A stretch of 64,000 nucleotides of DNA from Manduca sexta (GCF_014839805.1 NC_051142.1:15284589-15348588), one strand, 5' to 3'; counted from the stretch's first letter, positions 35,202 to 46,260 are shown. Notes: generated from the sequence alone by a model not told the origin. A program made the numbers and translations.

Positions 35202-35485
35202 TTTTTTAATGACGAGACGAGCTTGCCTTTCGCCTGATAGCAAGCAATACGATCGCCCATAAACAGTAGAAATACGATCCAACACTTTGAATTACAAAGT
35301 ATTGTTTGGTATTCTACTGCACTCGCTCTCCAAGAAATCGGATGTTAAGTCTTATTATGTCTAGTAATTACACTGGCTACAATGTCCTTCAAACTGAAAC
35401 ACAACAGTGATTACACACTGCTGCATGGCGGCAGAAATTAAGCAATGGTACCCATGATTATGAGAGACCTACCACCATTGATCAA
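35202..35485 (-). mobile_element. LINE-B 3' end, antisense
   Basis: A T7 start, GACGAGACGAGCTTGCC, CACTGGCTACAATGTCCTTC and ACACTGCTGCATGGCGGCAG, in LINE-B antisense order. Confidence 0.7.
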
Positions 35486-36763
35486 TGTATCAATGATTAT
35501 AATAATTATTTATATAAAATGAAATAAATGTCGGAAATAGAGCAATGATATGAAATGCCTTAAAATGTAAACTTCTACGTACGCAAAGGAAAAAGTGTAA
35601 GAAGGTTTCTCTAACTAGATGGCTAGTATGTAACATACCATGACGACTTCACATCAGTTTTCTTTGAAGTCACCATCCCAACCGAGCGAATTCGAACAAT
35701 AGACTTTGTATAGATAACTACAATATCACATAACATCAATCCACATTTCAAACAAAGATTCTATTGAAAATATGTTTTCAAAATCAGATTCAGAACTAAA
35801 GGTACGAAACATGAGATCCCCCTGTCCTCCCCAAGGTAAACGAAGCGGAGCCGAGGCACGTACAAAGAAAGCCAAATGCGTTCTTTAATCTCAGTCCGCG
35901 CCTTGTTGATTTTGCAACGAATGTAAGGGCGAGGACTAATGTACTTGTAAAAACTTCGCTTACATTAACTTAGCTTGTTGTAAAGCCGATTCGCATGAGT
36001 TGGCTTCGAGAAAGCGCGGCTTCAAATCCAGCACTGAGACTCGTGTGATCGATTGCCATTTATTTTAGGTCTGAATGTTAAAACTACTATTATATGATTT
36101 CATGGTTGATAATAATAGTTGATACGTACGACATAGCTCTAATTTCTTAATGCGTTGTTAGACGAATATTATGTGCACTATTATTTATTTAAATTATTTA
36201 TTGAAGGTATTGTATTCGCTATGAAGATAAAGTTTTTGAATATGAGTAAAATTGATAATTTATTTTAGTACGGATTCTACTGATGTGTGAGCTCTTTGCT
36301 GTCCACGCGAGCGCTAGTGCTGCGGTCGGCCGCAGCCGCTCGCCGCTGCCGCACGCTACAATGTCGTGCTGTTCGGAATCTTTTTTATAGAAATCCATAG
36401 AAAGCAGTAGTGTCACTTGTAGCTTGTCGACTGTGGTTACGGTCTGAGGTTCTTCTATATCTTGTGCCTTGTTAACCTAGAGAAATCTATTCATTCCCTT
36501 AGCAGACTACAATTTCGAGACAGTTACCAGTTTCAAAAAAGGAAAAGTGGTTTTCATGTTATCAGTGGTAGACCCCAACAAGTATCTATTTTCTATGTTG
36601 ATAGTGTCAGTGGCATTGTTGTAAGTTTCATTATAACTGGGTAGTTGTATAGAAGCTTACAGCAATGCCTGAGAGTAAATGGGTATTTACTCTCTCTTCA
36701 GTGAAAGGAAATTAGATCGGATCATTGGGACATTACAAGCGTTTTAGAAGGGTGATCGACTTA
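35486..36763. other. Unique-looking DNA with a CpG-rich island at 36290-36375
   Basis: The island (CACGCGAGCGCTAGTGCTGC, GGCCGCAGCCGCTCGCCGCT) is open on both strands for about 30 codons. The minus frame 36219-36416 and a plus frame starting at 36282 cannot both be real. An exon or promoter-proximal fragment of a host gene is possible but unproven. Confidence 0.3.
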
Positions 36764-36921
36764 CAGCCGTTTTTAATAAACGATCCCAATCTCCATGTTT
36801 AAATCGTTTTCCAGAAACAATAAATCAAAATAAGTAAGCATGTCAAAAACCCTTTGTTCTAATTGGTTAGTTTTTGAGATAGATCAAAAAAAAGGGTGGG
36901 ATCGTTTATAGAAAATGGCGG
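36764..36921. repeat. MITE-F copy 4, reverse orientation
   Basis: Inverted relative to the copies at 8451 and 31718. Starts CAGCCGTTTTTAATAAACGA and ends ATCGTTTATAGAAAATGGCGG; TTTTGAGATAGATCAAAAAA lies near its right end. Confidence 0.75.
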
Positions 36922-37719
36922 TTAAACTGTCAGATATTATATGATGTCAGAACTTGTTTTTCACCTTTCTGTTATGAAAAAGTGATAAAGAATCTTGTAG
37001 TCAGAGCTTTATAAATTGTAACAACATTCTTTGATCTTTGTTCGGGTTCTCAGAACGAATGGATAGGTAAAATATAAAATTATTTATATTTTCATTTTAT
37101 TCTGAGAAATAGTTGATTATATGAGTTCATTTAGCCGAGATAGTAAGATTGAAATTATATTTCGTATTTCTAGTAAAATAATAAGTATAAAAATAAGGGT
37201 GAATATTCTATTACACTGAACAAGTGACATGATGGATTTCTTCTTAGAAATAGTAAAAATAAAAAAATACATTAAAAAAAGAGAAAAATGAATTCACACA
37301 AATAACAATTAAATATGTCGATTATAAAAAATACAGCATATTATATGTGTACCGAAATTTGGTATATCGTGAAAGTGCCACCTGCATCAAAATAGTTCTG
37401 CCATTTTCCCTCATACTCCCAAAAAAATCAATTGGAAATTTCATGCACAGCGATTATAAAAATTATGTTTCACTTCACCGGTACACAGGTAAAAACGACT
37501 AAATAACCACAGCAGCCATATTGTTTCCTGGGATTCATAAGGAATTTCTATAGACTCGGAATTAATCAGAGACGAGTACCTATTTACATGAAAAGGGAGG
37601 AGCGCGCAGAAATTAATTTGGAATTGTCTGGTCATCCGAAGAGCTTGTAGGAGTTTTTGTACTGGCTTATAATGATTTGAGCGGCGCTTTGTCTGATCTT
37701 TCTGTTACCAGTGATCATA
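36922..37719. other. No recognised feature
   Basis: AT-rich. A 64-codon minus frame at 37441-37635 has no domain I recognise. Confidence 0.35.
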
Positions 37720-37942
37720 TTTCGTGTTATCATAGTTATGTTTGCTTTATAATTATTAGTTGGTAGATTTTAGTCTTAATTTGTCTTTTTTTATAAAATA
37801 TGAACATTGCGTACTAATTTGTGAGTATTGTGTACTCCTATAATTGGTACATCAGAATGTGACTTTAGTACTTTTATGTTATAAACTAGAAATGTGTGTA
37901 CTGTTGGAGAACCTTATTTAAATAAATAAATAAATAAATAAA
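37720..37942 (+). mobile_element. Non-LTR retrotransposon 3' end
   Basis: ACTGTTGGAGAACCTTATTT followed by AAATAAATAAATAAATAAAT is the kind of 3' terminus seen in lepidopteran LINEs. The upstream limit is a guess. Confidence 0.5.
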
Positions 37943-39126
37943 AACCATATTTTATAAAGCAAAGGTACATTTTTTATGAGGGGCTTATTGCATTATGTTC
38001 CTAAATCGCTCTATTTTTTTTATAATTGAGTGGTGAAAGATTGATCGCGTTACGCCTTTAACAGTTAAGTAATAATATGCGGCCAAAAGAAAAATTATAC
38101 AAGTAAACTAGTATTAATTTCTAAATACGAACATAAGGATATTACCCTAATTATTTTGATAAATTGTTGTTTATCTCAAAATTTGTCTCTTAGTCCTGAA
38201 CTGCTATCAACTTCTTTAAAGTCTTTGTTATTTAATACCAAATGTAGATACCATACAGAAAACTCTCAAATCCGACCTTCCCAGCAATTTTAAAATACCA
38301 GTAATATTCCAAACTTTACCAATTTGTCATCTACCATACCTGTTCCGGGGCTGCACAGAAGTCTAAAGTCAATTAATGCCGATAGGGGGGTCCGGAAGGG
38401 GGGTCAAAACAACAGTGGCGTCAGAAGTTGTCAAGGTGTCGATGGGTGACCGCGCGCTGGCTAATTGATTTCGGTACGCTTCAGAATATCTGTGACTTAG
38501 AGTAGTGGAAAGAAGCCGATCGTGGCATGAGTGTCAGGAGATTTGAAGCTTCATTTTAATTTCATTGGTGTAAACATGTAGGCCGTATAGCGGATTTTGG
38601 AATGGGTTTTTTTGTTCTGGCGTGACAAAGTGACTGTATTGCTAATGGTAAGCGCAGTATAAAGTATCGATTCAACAGATAGTTATCTCATGCCATTTGA
38701 CACTATCATGCTAGCTTACTTAGGTTGTTTCATGTGTATTCCTGTGTAGTTAATATGATAATAAACACAGTAACAACTGAAAATTTTATAGAGAATAGGT
38801 TCCAACCAATAGAAAGGTTTAATAAGCGACGAAAAAACGAGAGATGAAAATGAAGTTGAAGACGAAGATCAAAGAAAATTTTGATACATTGTGTGGAAAT
38901 ATAATATTACAAAAGTCACGACGCGGACGTGCAACTTACTTAATATCACTGAAATATTTTGTATCTATTCCATAAGACCGTATCTATTTTCTGTCTGTAT
39001 GAATAGTGACGAAATTAGAATTCTATTATAACTTTAACCAGTAGCTTCATAAATGGAAACTGGGTAACCGCTCAGGGCCTCACACTTACAAAGTGCACAA
39101 GAAAACATAACTCTTCAGCAATCGGC
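37943..39126. other. No recognised gene
   Basis: 38330-38520 is somewhat GC-rich (GGGGGGTCCGGAAGGGGGGT) with no frame. 38620-38680 faintly resembles an antisense LINE tail (GACAAAGTGACTGTATTGCT). Confidence 0.3.
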
Positions 39127-39256
39127 GAAAGATGACCTCATAAAAGTCGCAGGAGGTCGCCGGGCCGCTTCCAATAGGGCGATCTGGAAATCTTTGGGAG
39201 AGGCTCATGTTCAGCAGTGGCTATACTGCAGCTTATGATGATGACGATGATGAATC
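39127..39256 (+). pseudogene. RTE-type C-terminal remnant
   Basis: Reads DDLIKVAGGR, then RAASNRAIWKSLGEAHVQQW, with the usual RWM lost by a small deletion, ending in a GATGATGACGATGATGA tail. Confidence 0.6.
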
Positions 39257-39639
39257 GGCGAAAAGTTTTCGGAAATATCCGACAGAACCTCATCTTAGCT
39301 AGCCGCTACCGCCTTCAACTTGCGCCACGTTTGAAAGCTGTAATTAACGCCAGACGAGTAAACCGAGCTCCAATTCTGTCTGACGGACGTTTGTTCGCCG
39401 ATTACAAATGTACTTTACTTGAGGATTAAACAGAAATTATCCTCGAGCCGCTCACCGGGTAACTAAGACGATTATATAAGGATAGAGTAGAAGTATAGTT
39501 TACTAATTAAAATTGTATGCAGATGTGATTAACATTAATTTTAGAGAGTCAGCGTTGTTTGCTCAGTATGTGTCATACCACATGATGATAGTATATAAAT
39601 TTATGCGTGATAGAAACTCTTATTTATTTTTAAACTTTA

Positions 39640-40025
39640 CTGTTTAGTCGTCAATATACTTGGATATATGGTTGAAAGAACTTTGCTATTAAAGTTCTAG
39701 GCGGTGTCAACAAATTATGGATATATAATCAGGGAGTCTTATTCCGTCTACGAGGGCATATCCGTTTATTAATAATTACGAGCCTTCTACTCGAAAGACA
39801 GCTTTAATAACCGTATAGATAAAAGAGTAAAAAAAAATCCTATTTACCTATACGGCTCCTAAAGCTGTCCTTCCATTAAAACGCCCGTAGTTGCAAAAAG
39901 ACAAATTCACCCCCGTAGACGGAGTAGGGCTTATAACGACATATCCATAATTTGTTGACACCGCCTAGAACTTTAATAACTAAGCTTCTTTCAGCCAATA
40001 TCCAAGTATATTGACGACTATACAG
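39640..40025. mobile_element. MITE-K, 386-bp whole-element foldback, TA duplication
   Basis: Starts CTGTTTAGTCGTCAATATAC and ends GTATATTGACGACTATACAG. The terminal inverted repeats run about 85 bp (including GGCGGTGTCAACAAATTATG). Further inner pairs (CCGTCTACGAGGG with CCCCCGTAGACGG) continue toward the centre, so the whole element can fold on itself. TA at 39638-39639 and 40026-40027. Non-coding, Tc1/mariner-like by its duplication only. Confidence 0.8.
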
Positions 40026-40027
40026 TA

Positions 40028-40213
40028 TGAGTCTTACTTATAAAATTGTTTTAGCTTTAAGAATTGCTTTAATAGCTGTCAAAAAACATCACCGGTTTCC
40101 TAGTTTAAACCTTATTGAGAGACAAGATGGCGGAATTTTACTTACAGCTGACCGAGTAAATAGTGTTTTAACTAAGCATAGCTTTGCGAAATTTTTAAGT
40201 AAGACCGTTTTAA
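40028..40213. repeat. Second small inverted-repeat element, abutting MITE-K
   Basis: GTCTTACTTATAAAATTG on the left and AAATTTTTAAGTAAGAC on the right are inverted, with looser pairing inward. It begins within a few bases of the MITE-K boundary. The 71-codon frame at 40027-40242 lies within it and is not considered coding. Confidence 0.5.
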
Positions 40214-40608
40214 AAATAAATGTGTGTTTCCATCATGCATAAATATACACGAGTAGGTCCCTCACACTAGGTTAATTACAAAATACATCGAACACACTTC
40301 CTACACATACAATTGCAAACATTACTGACCCCTGAAGGACACATTTCCCTTCCACATATTTAATTGTACCCACTAAGTGGGTAAACAGCTTTATGCGTCG
40401 GTGGTCAGGGCCGCCTTGTCTGTTGTTAATTACATTATTGTCTTGTTAAGGAGTATTATTATTCCAAGGTTGCCTTGCTTTGTTAGTTTGATCGAGTTAT
40501 TTCATTTCAGCACTATACATCACTGTACAGGCTTGTGCTCATTTGTCTGAAGTCTAGACGCAGAAATCATCGGACTGAGAATTCTTCGGTGAATTGTTAA
40601 CGTGTAAT
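40214..40608. other. No recognised feature
   Basis: Nothing gene-like seen. Confidence 0.4.
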
Positions 40609-40863
40609 ATACATAACATCACGCATTTATCCCCGAAGGGGTATGCAGAGGCGCAACTAGGGCACCCACTTTTCGCCAAGTATGTTCCGTCCCATGATGT
40701 GATAGGGGGCGAGCCTATCGCCATATCGGGCACAAATTCCAGACTCCGGGCTGATACTGAGCAGAAAAACCCAAATATCACTTTGCCCGACCCGGGATTC
40801 GAACCCAGGACCTCAGAGCGCTATTGTACCGGACATGCAATACAACTACGCCACCGAGGCAGT
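40609..40863 (-). mobile_element. SINE-E, near full-length, antisense
   Basis: ATCCCCGAAGGGGTATGCAG, TTCCGTCCCATGATGTGATA, GGGATTCGAACCCAGGACC (box B complement) and AACTACGCCACCGAGGC (box A complement). One of the best-preserved copies. Confidence 0.85.
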
Positions 40864-41126
40864 AACGTGTAATATTATTTTTGTAAATAGAGTATTCTTT
40901 TACATTTGTTATATTACAATCATTGAGAATTATGGCTTAAATAGCATTATAAGATAAAAAAAAGTTTAAGGGCATCGTGCTAGTTTCAACTTCAAGCTTA
41001 CGTTTTTTTGTCAAAGTTGTAAGTTCATAGACAGTGTTGTGGCGGCTTTATTACATGAGCGAATTTACAGAACACCCACTTATTTCTAATTAATATTAAG
41101 TAATCGATGAAACGGCCATAGACAAT

Positions 41127-41432
41127 ACCGGCGATAGCCTAGTTGGTTGTAGAACGGACTGCCGAGATGAATGTCCACAAGCTCAAAACCTGTGTATTCC
41201 AAAAGCCGTGTATTTTTTGTGAATTATCGGTTGCTTTAACGGTTAAGGAAAACATCGTGAGGAAACCTGCATAACTAAGTTCTCTATAGGAATTTATTGG
41301 GTGTGTGAAGTCTACCAATCTACGCTAGACCAGCGTGGTGGAGAAAGGCCTAATCCCTCTCAGTAGTAGAGGGCGCCCGTGCCCAGAAGTGGGACAGTGT
41401 ATATTACAGGGCTGACATTATTATTATTATAA
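41127..41432 (+). mobile_element. SINE-A, full-length
   Basis: Head GGCGATAGCCTAGTTGGTTG with box A; box B is diverged to GCTCAAAACCT. The body has AACATCGTGAGGAAACCTGC, CCAGCGTGGTGGAGAAAGGC and AGTAGTAGAGGGCGCCCGTG, and the tail is (ATT)n. Sense orientation. Confidence 0.85.
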
Positions 41433-41808
41433 TCGATGAAGCTGTTTATCTAATATCTTTTGTAGTATAACAGTCTTAAGCAAATCCCTCCATTAGGCAA
41501 TCAGTTAAACGCTTGATTAGACGTCTCGCTGAACGATTTCGCGGCTTTTTGGTGACTTGTTCTTTTTATTTTGAACTATATTTGTATGTATTTAGGTCTG
41601 AAAATAGAGTAGTGATTAACCAAGAGATATTGAATTAATGTACTTTATTTAATTTGAAATTTACAAGTATTCACAATAAAGACAATATAATATTATGTGC
41701 CCATAATATAGGGACAAAATTAATGCACATACGATACGCCGATGTTGCTATGGCTGCATAATCTATTAATTCTAATTCAAGGCAAGTATATTTTCATTCG
41801 TAGATCTG

Positions 41809-41990
41809 ATGGCCGTTGGGGCGGAAAAGTTCTGGAGTGGCGATCACGAACCGGGAGTCGCAGTATAGGCAGGCCCCCCACGAGATGGGCTGACGACCTG
41901 ATGAGAGTCGCCGGAGTCCGATGGATGAGGGCGGCCTAGAACCGGTCCCTATGACGCTCAATGGGGGAGGCCTATGTCCAGCAGTGGAAA
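41809..41990 (+). pseudogene. RTE-type C-terminal remnant, least degraded
   Basis: Reads DGRWGGKVLEWRSRTGSRS, IGRPPTRWADDLMRVAGVRW, MRAA, a stop, NRSL, a stop, RSMGEAYVQQW. It reaches further upstream than the other copies (GRPPTRW linker) and has two in-frame stops. No GAT-type tail is visible. Confidence 0.65.
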
Positions 41991-42517
41991 GATTCCTTTC
42001 ACTTTCAAACGCTTTCACAAACCACAGAGGCCTTTCAAAAAGTCTTTAACATTTTAAAATGAACGTAAAATCTGGATAAATTGTTACGGTTGGCGTCCAA
42101 ACTAATCGCATACAAGGGTCATCTGGCCCACACTGACGGGCCTAATCGAATGCTGAATATTAAACGAGCCGAATTATTTGGCTGCGCGGGGCACACCCTA
42201 GTATAGGACAATGTAGCATCTATATTAATAGCTATTTTCGGAGTAATGGCTGGCTTGATGAGGTTATATTGGATATTTATAATCGCTTTATTGGCTCTTA
42301 ATTTATAAATAGAGTTTCGGATTTCGAAATCAATCAATTCGGCAATGTAATAAAGCGTGTTTATATTCAAATTGTAGTTATTGTTTGTTGGCAATTGACG
42401 TGATAATCAAGTAACAGTCTTGCTCGTCTCGCCATTTAACTTAATCACTAACAATAAACAGAATCAGTGAACGATTATAATCGTATTTTTGATCGATCGA
42501 AAATGAACCATTGGTTT
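41991..42517. other. No recognised feature
   Basis: A 91-codon minus frame at 42119-42394, rich in Asn/Ile/Tyr, fits AT-rich chance sequence. Confidence 0.35.
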
Positions 42518-42675
42518 CTTACGTTTACGCGAATGTTAGACATTGAAATAAAACTATTTTTATAATTCTTTTTTCGGATGACTAACATTTCATTTCTTTC
42601 AGGCTGCAAGGTTCTCGAAACGTCGGGAGAAAATTATAATATAAAAACTTTGATAAAATCCGTAAAATAGTTTTT
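42518..42675. repeat. MITE-H copy 3
   Basis: TTACGTTTACGCGAATGTTA, then a decayed left arm, and the right arm CTCGAAACGTCGGGAGAAAA through GATAAAATCCGTAAAATAG. Confidence 0.65.
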
Positions 42676-42738
42676 TAATAAACCATTGAACTTTGACAAA
42701 TTGCTTACAAATAAGTTGAATAATTAAAATTAATTATA

Positions 42739-44045
42739 CCTAGTCTTGCCATAAATATTGTAATAAAGAAAAAAGAAAATTGTTAACTGCAAATAACATT
42801 TATTACTTTTACAGTGTGTCAGTTTAATACATAAATATAAAACAATTAAAAATATAAAAAGCTTATTCGAAGTGGTCTCCATTGGCTGCAATACAGTCCT
42901 TTAAACGATGAGGCCAGTTATCAATAGAAGCACGCACTCTTTCCATGGGAAAATTCTTCACTGCCAATCGTATAGATTGTTTTAGGGACTCCAAATTATC
43001 ATGGCGTTTAGAGCAAGCTGTACTCTCTAAAACTGACCACAAATCATAATCCAGCGGATTAAGATCGGGACTAGACGACGGCCAGTCTTCAGCTCTGATG
43101 AAGTCCGAAACGTTCGATTCCAACCAAGACTGCGTGGACCGAGCTTTATGACCCGGCGCCGAGTCTTGCTGGAAGGACCATACTTGGTTATTGAACATGG
43201 TGATGTTAAGGGGCTTAACTACCTTCTCAAGAATGGTATCTTGATACACTTGTGCCGATGTTTTGATACCTTTTTCACAAAAATATGGCTCAGTCACTCC
43301 TTCATAGCTAACACCCCACCAAACCATCACTGAAGTCGGATAATGTCCACGTTGCACTCTGTCGACTAATTGGGAAGCTTCCTTAGAGCTTTGAGCATAA
43401 ATACGGTCATTTTGTTTGTTAAAATGTTGCTCAATTGTAAAAATTTTCTCATCCGTAAACAAAATTTTTCTGTGACCTCCCTTTGCGTACCGCTTCAGTA
43501 GTTGTTTCGATTTTACCACCCTATTCTTCTTTAAATTATCAGTTAAGAAATGGCCAGTGCGTCTCTTATAGGCTGCAAGTCCTAAGTCATCTTTTAAAAT
43601 ACGCGACATGGTTCTAGGTGCTATCTTCATTTCCCGAGATAAAATCTTTTGCTTTCGGACAGGATTTCTTCGAATTCTTTCCCTTACTGCTTTGACCACC
43701 TTTTTCGTACGAACACTACGTGGACGGCCAGATCTTTTTCTGTCACAAACAGAGGAGGTCTCATTGTACCTATTAATAGCCCGGTACACAAACATTTTAC
43801 TAATACCAAGTGTATGGAGAGTTTTAAAAATTGCATTTGGCTCCATACCTACTTTGTGTAATGCTATCACAGCGATTCGGTTCTCTTTATCACCCCACAC
43901 CATTTTAATATCGCAAAATATTTTACAATGTATTGGCGCCAAAATGAGAAAACACAATGAACAATCGTATAAAAATGACAGATTCGAAATTCAAATGTAA
44001 TATTTTTTTATAATTAAGTGTAACAGTATTTATGGCCAGACTAAG
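42739..44045 (-). mobile_element. maT-type mariner transposon, complete (1307 bp)
   Basis: The two ends, read inward, match at 22 of 27 positions. The left starts CCTAGTCTTGCCATAAATAT; the right, on the minus strand, starts CTTAGTCTGGCCATAAATAC. TA flanks both ends (42737-42738 and 44046-44047), the Tc1/mariner target duplication. A single long open frame fills the interior, transcribed right to left. Length and layout match a full-length mariner. Confidence 0.9.
42863..43903 (-). CDS. maT-family (DD37D) mariner transposase
   Basis: Cuts and pastes its own element in the nucleus by binding the terminal repeats. The frame is open for 364 codons from 43957; I prefer the ATG at 43903 (346 residues, MVWGDKENRIA...) because family members normally begin near the first helix-turn-helix, and the 18 extra residues are hydrophobic and unlike it. 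Numbering from 43957: first helix-turn-helix about 27-66, GRPRS linker 78-81, second helix-turn-helix about 98-125, then the catalytic domain with D169 (LFTDEK), D265 (QQDSAPGH) and D303 (SPDLNPLDYDLW). Exactly 37 residues separate the last two aspartates, the maT signature. No stop or frameshift interrupts it, so activity is possible; it is untested. MITEs H, I and K are not obviously its relatives by terminal sequence. Confidence 0.93.
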   Translation of the reverse strand: MVWGDKENRIAVIALHKVGMEPNAIFKTLHTLGISKMFVYRAINRYNETSSVCDRKRSGRPRSVRTKKVVKAVRERIRRNPVRKQKILSREMKIAPRTMSRILKDDLGLAAYKRRTGHFLTDNLKKNRVVKSKQLLKRYAKGGHRKILFTDEKIFTIEQHFNKQNDRIYAQSSKEASQLVDRVQRGHYPTSVMVWWGVSYEGVTEPYFCEKGIKTSAQVYQDTILEKVVKPLNITMFNNQVWSFQQDSAPGHKARSTQSWLESNVSDFIRAEDWPSSSPDLNPLDYDLWSVLESTACSKRHDNLESLKQSIRLAVKNFPMERVRASIDNWPHRLKDCIAANGDHFE

Positions 44046-44324
44046 TATTTCCGAATAATAACTATACAATACGAATAATTTCTCTTGATGAAATGAACAT
44101 ACAATGAATCTCTCTTCATTATATTATACGCTAGAATCTCATATGAATGTGCGAGGAACGTTTTCAAAGTGTTCTATTAATCTATGTCTCAAAATAAAGC
44201 TTAGCTTCAGAATTATAATGGCGCAGAGCTTGCAAACGTGTTGCGTGGTTCGCGGGGTTGTTATACTAATAAAATCCCCGGGAGTTAATGGGAATTTTAG
44301 TTTAAAAGTTTCTTAAAATTTCTA

Positions 44325-44524
44325 GAGGACTTCTCAGGTATATAGGTTCTCTCGTGATGTTTTCCTTCTCGTTAAATTAAGCGATAATTCATAAAGAACA
44401 CATAATTTTAGAAGAAGAAGAAGAAGAAAGATGTCAGAGGTGTGTGCCTTTGGACGTGCATTTGAACCTTTGGCATTCGTGTCAGCAGTCCGTTCCACAC
44501 CCAACCAAGCCATGGCCGCACTTA
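44325..44524 (-). mobile_element. SINE-A, 3'-truncated copy
   Basis: Contains the tRNA-like head in antisense (GCAGTCCGTTCCACACCCAA, CCAAGCCATGGCCGC) and the GATGTTTTCCTTCTC block. The 3' half is missing. A GAA microsatellite (44413-44430) has grown inside it. Confidence 0.75.
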
Positions 44525-44869
44525 AAACAATTTCTAAAACCAAATCCGCATGAACCCCCACTGCCTCTGGAAAACTCTCCTAAAAATTCTAATAACTCAA
44601 ATCTCCGGTATTAAATTTTGCGTCTGTCTACACCATGAGTACACCAGGTGCGTACGTACAACGTTGGTACTTAATTAAAGCGTTCCGAAAAGGTGTGAAC
44701 CGACGGCGTTTCATAAGGAAATTACTACGTGTCGCTCTTGTGTACCCTTTATCAATACAATTCTAAAGGCAAATGGCGAATTTGTATTAATTTTTTTAAA
44801 ATACAATTTCATTTGTAACACTCAGGTTTATTATTTGTTTGGAATAGCATATGGCCTATAATCTACTGA

Positions 44870-45086
44870 TACTTACATATTATAAAACAAAATCTCCCGC
44901 CACATCTGTTTGAATCCGAAAAACTACCAGATTTCGATGAAATTTGGAATAGAGATACTTTAAGATCCTGAGAAGAATGTAGGCTACTTTTATCTCGGGA
45001 ATATATAACGGGACTTTTATCCGGATTCTCTGGTTCTTTGATTCGGGACTCTTTTAACGTTTGTGAAGTCGCGAGTAAAAGCTAGT
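44870..45086 (+). mobile_element. Helitron 3' fragment
   Basis: TATTATAAAACAAAATCTCC, CTGAGAAGAATGTAGGCTAC and the end GTGAAGTCGCGAGTAAAAG plus CTAG. The same module occurs at 33340-33511, 50018-50225 and, reversed, 54885-55085. Confidence 0.65.
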
Positions 45087-45159
45087 TTACCACAACTAGT
45101 GGTCGTCCAGTGTTCGAAATTCGATCGTCGAAATAATATTATATAGTATAATATAAATA

Positions 45160-45455
45160 TTTCGTCTCTCATATGTGAGAGATACGAGAGACGTACCACA
45201 GCAATATCTATTTCTGCCGCCAAACAGCAGTGTGTAGTCACTGTTGTGTTCCGGTTTGAAGGACATTGTAGCCAGTACAACTACTGGACATAATAAGACT
45301 TAACATCTCATGTCTCAGGATGGCGAGCGCAGTGGAATACTAAACAATACTTTATAATTGAAGGTGTTGGATGGTGTTTCTACTATTTATAAGTGGTCGT
45401 ATCGCTTACCATCAGGCATCAAATCTCATCTCGCCATTCACAGCAATGAAAAAAA
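45160..45455 (+). mobile_element. LINE-B 3' end, sense
   Basis: CATATGTGAGAGATACGAGA, TTCTGCCGCCAAACAGCAGT, CTCAGGATGGCGAGCGCAGT, CGCTTACCATCAGGC and an A-rich end. Sense orientation. Confidence 0.7.
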
Positions 45456-45886
45456 GCACGCACATTCATAAAATCCTGGTAGTTATAATAACTTACCTAC
45501 ATGAGATCTATTTAATCAACTATAAAACATCAAAGTATCACATCTTATCACAAAATACATAGCCTTTAATATAACTCTCAATGAGCTGACGTCACGAAGT
45601 CCCGTAATATCTTGGACAATTACTATAAATGTAACAGGTCAGCGAGTCGACGACGCTACTTTCCAGACCCTTGATGACGCTAATATTAAATTCCTAGAGA
45701 TAAAGGATCGATCGATGAAACTTAACTCTGTTTCCCTATGCGATACATTATTTTGTTAGATCAAAAGAATGATGTTAGGCTAGATTAATTTACAATTCAT
45801 TACGAAATACCATTCCAAGTTAATTTCATGAGGATAACACGGCGGTATTCGTTTACATCGCCATAGAGTATAATGTGTGACTTGCT

Positions 45887-46010
45887 AGGTGGACAGAAGA
45901 CTTGATAAAGGTCGCAGGAACACGCTGGATGCAGGCTACTTTCGACAGGTACGTCAGAAAATCTTTGGAGGGGAACATGGCGTTCAGCAGGGGATTTTAT
46001 GTGGCTGATA
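45887..46010 (+). pseudogene. RTE-type C-terminal remnant
   Basis: Reads RWTEDLIKVAGTRWMQATFD, RYVRKSLEG, then frame-damaged sequence (CAGCAGGGGATTTTATGTGG) and TGATAATAG. Same family as 12489 by its TRWMQA version. Confidence 0.6.
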
Positions 46011-46138
46011 ATAGGGTATGATAGAATACGCTGAAAGATATTTTGCAAATAGATAAACCACATGACGCATATACTCACAACTTTTATGCCCGATGATAGA
46101 CAAAGGCGCATTTGATGCACCTTCTTTTCACTATGATT

Positions 46139-46260
46139 ATTCCGACCCACACCAGTGATGTGATAGAGGAAGAGCCTATCGTAATATGGGGCTAAAATTT
46201 CAGACTCCGGGTGGGAGTATTAGCGCAATGTCATAGAGTCACTCCTTTACCCTTAGCAAA
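46139..46260 (-). mobile_element. SINE-E body fragment, antisense
   Basis: ATTCCGACCCACACCAGTGA, TGATAGAGGAAGAGCCTATC and CAGACTCCGGGTGG follow SINE-E order. The tRNA head is replaced by unrelated sequence. Confidence 0.45.

Noticed and set aside
43608..44000. 130-codon plus-strand frame
   Set aside because: A shadow of the maT transposase gene on the other strand; the transposase frame has the recognisable catalytic motifs.
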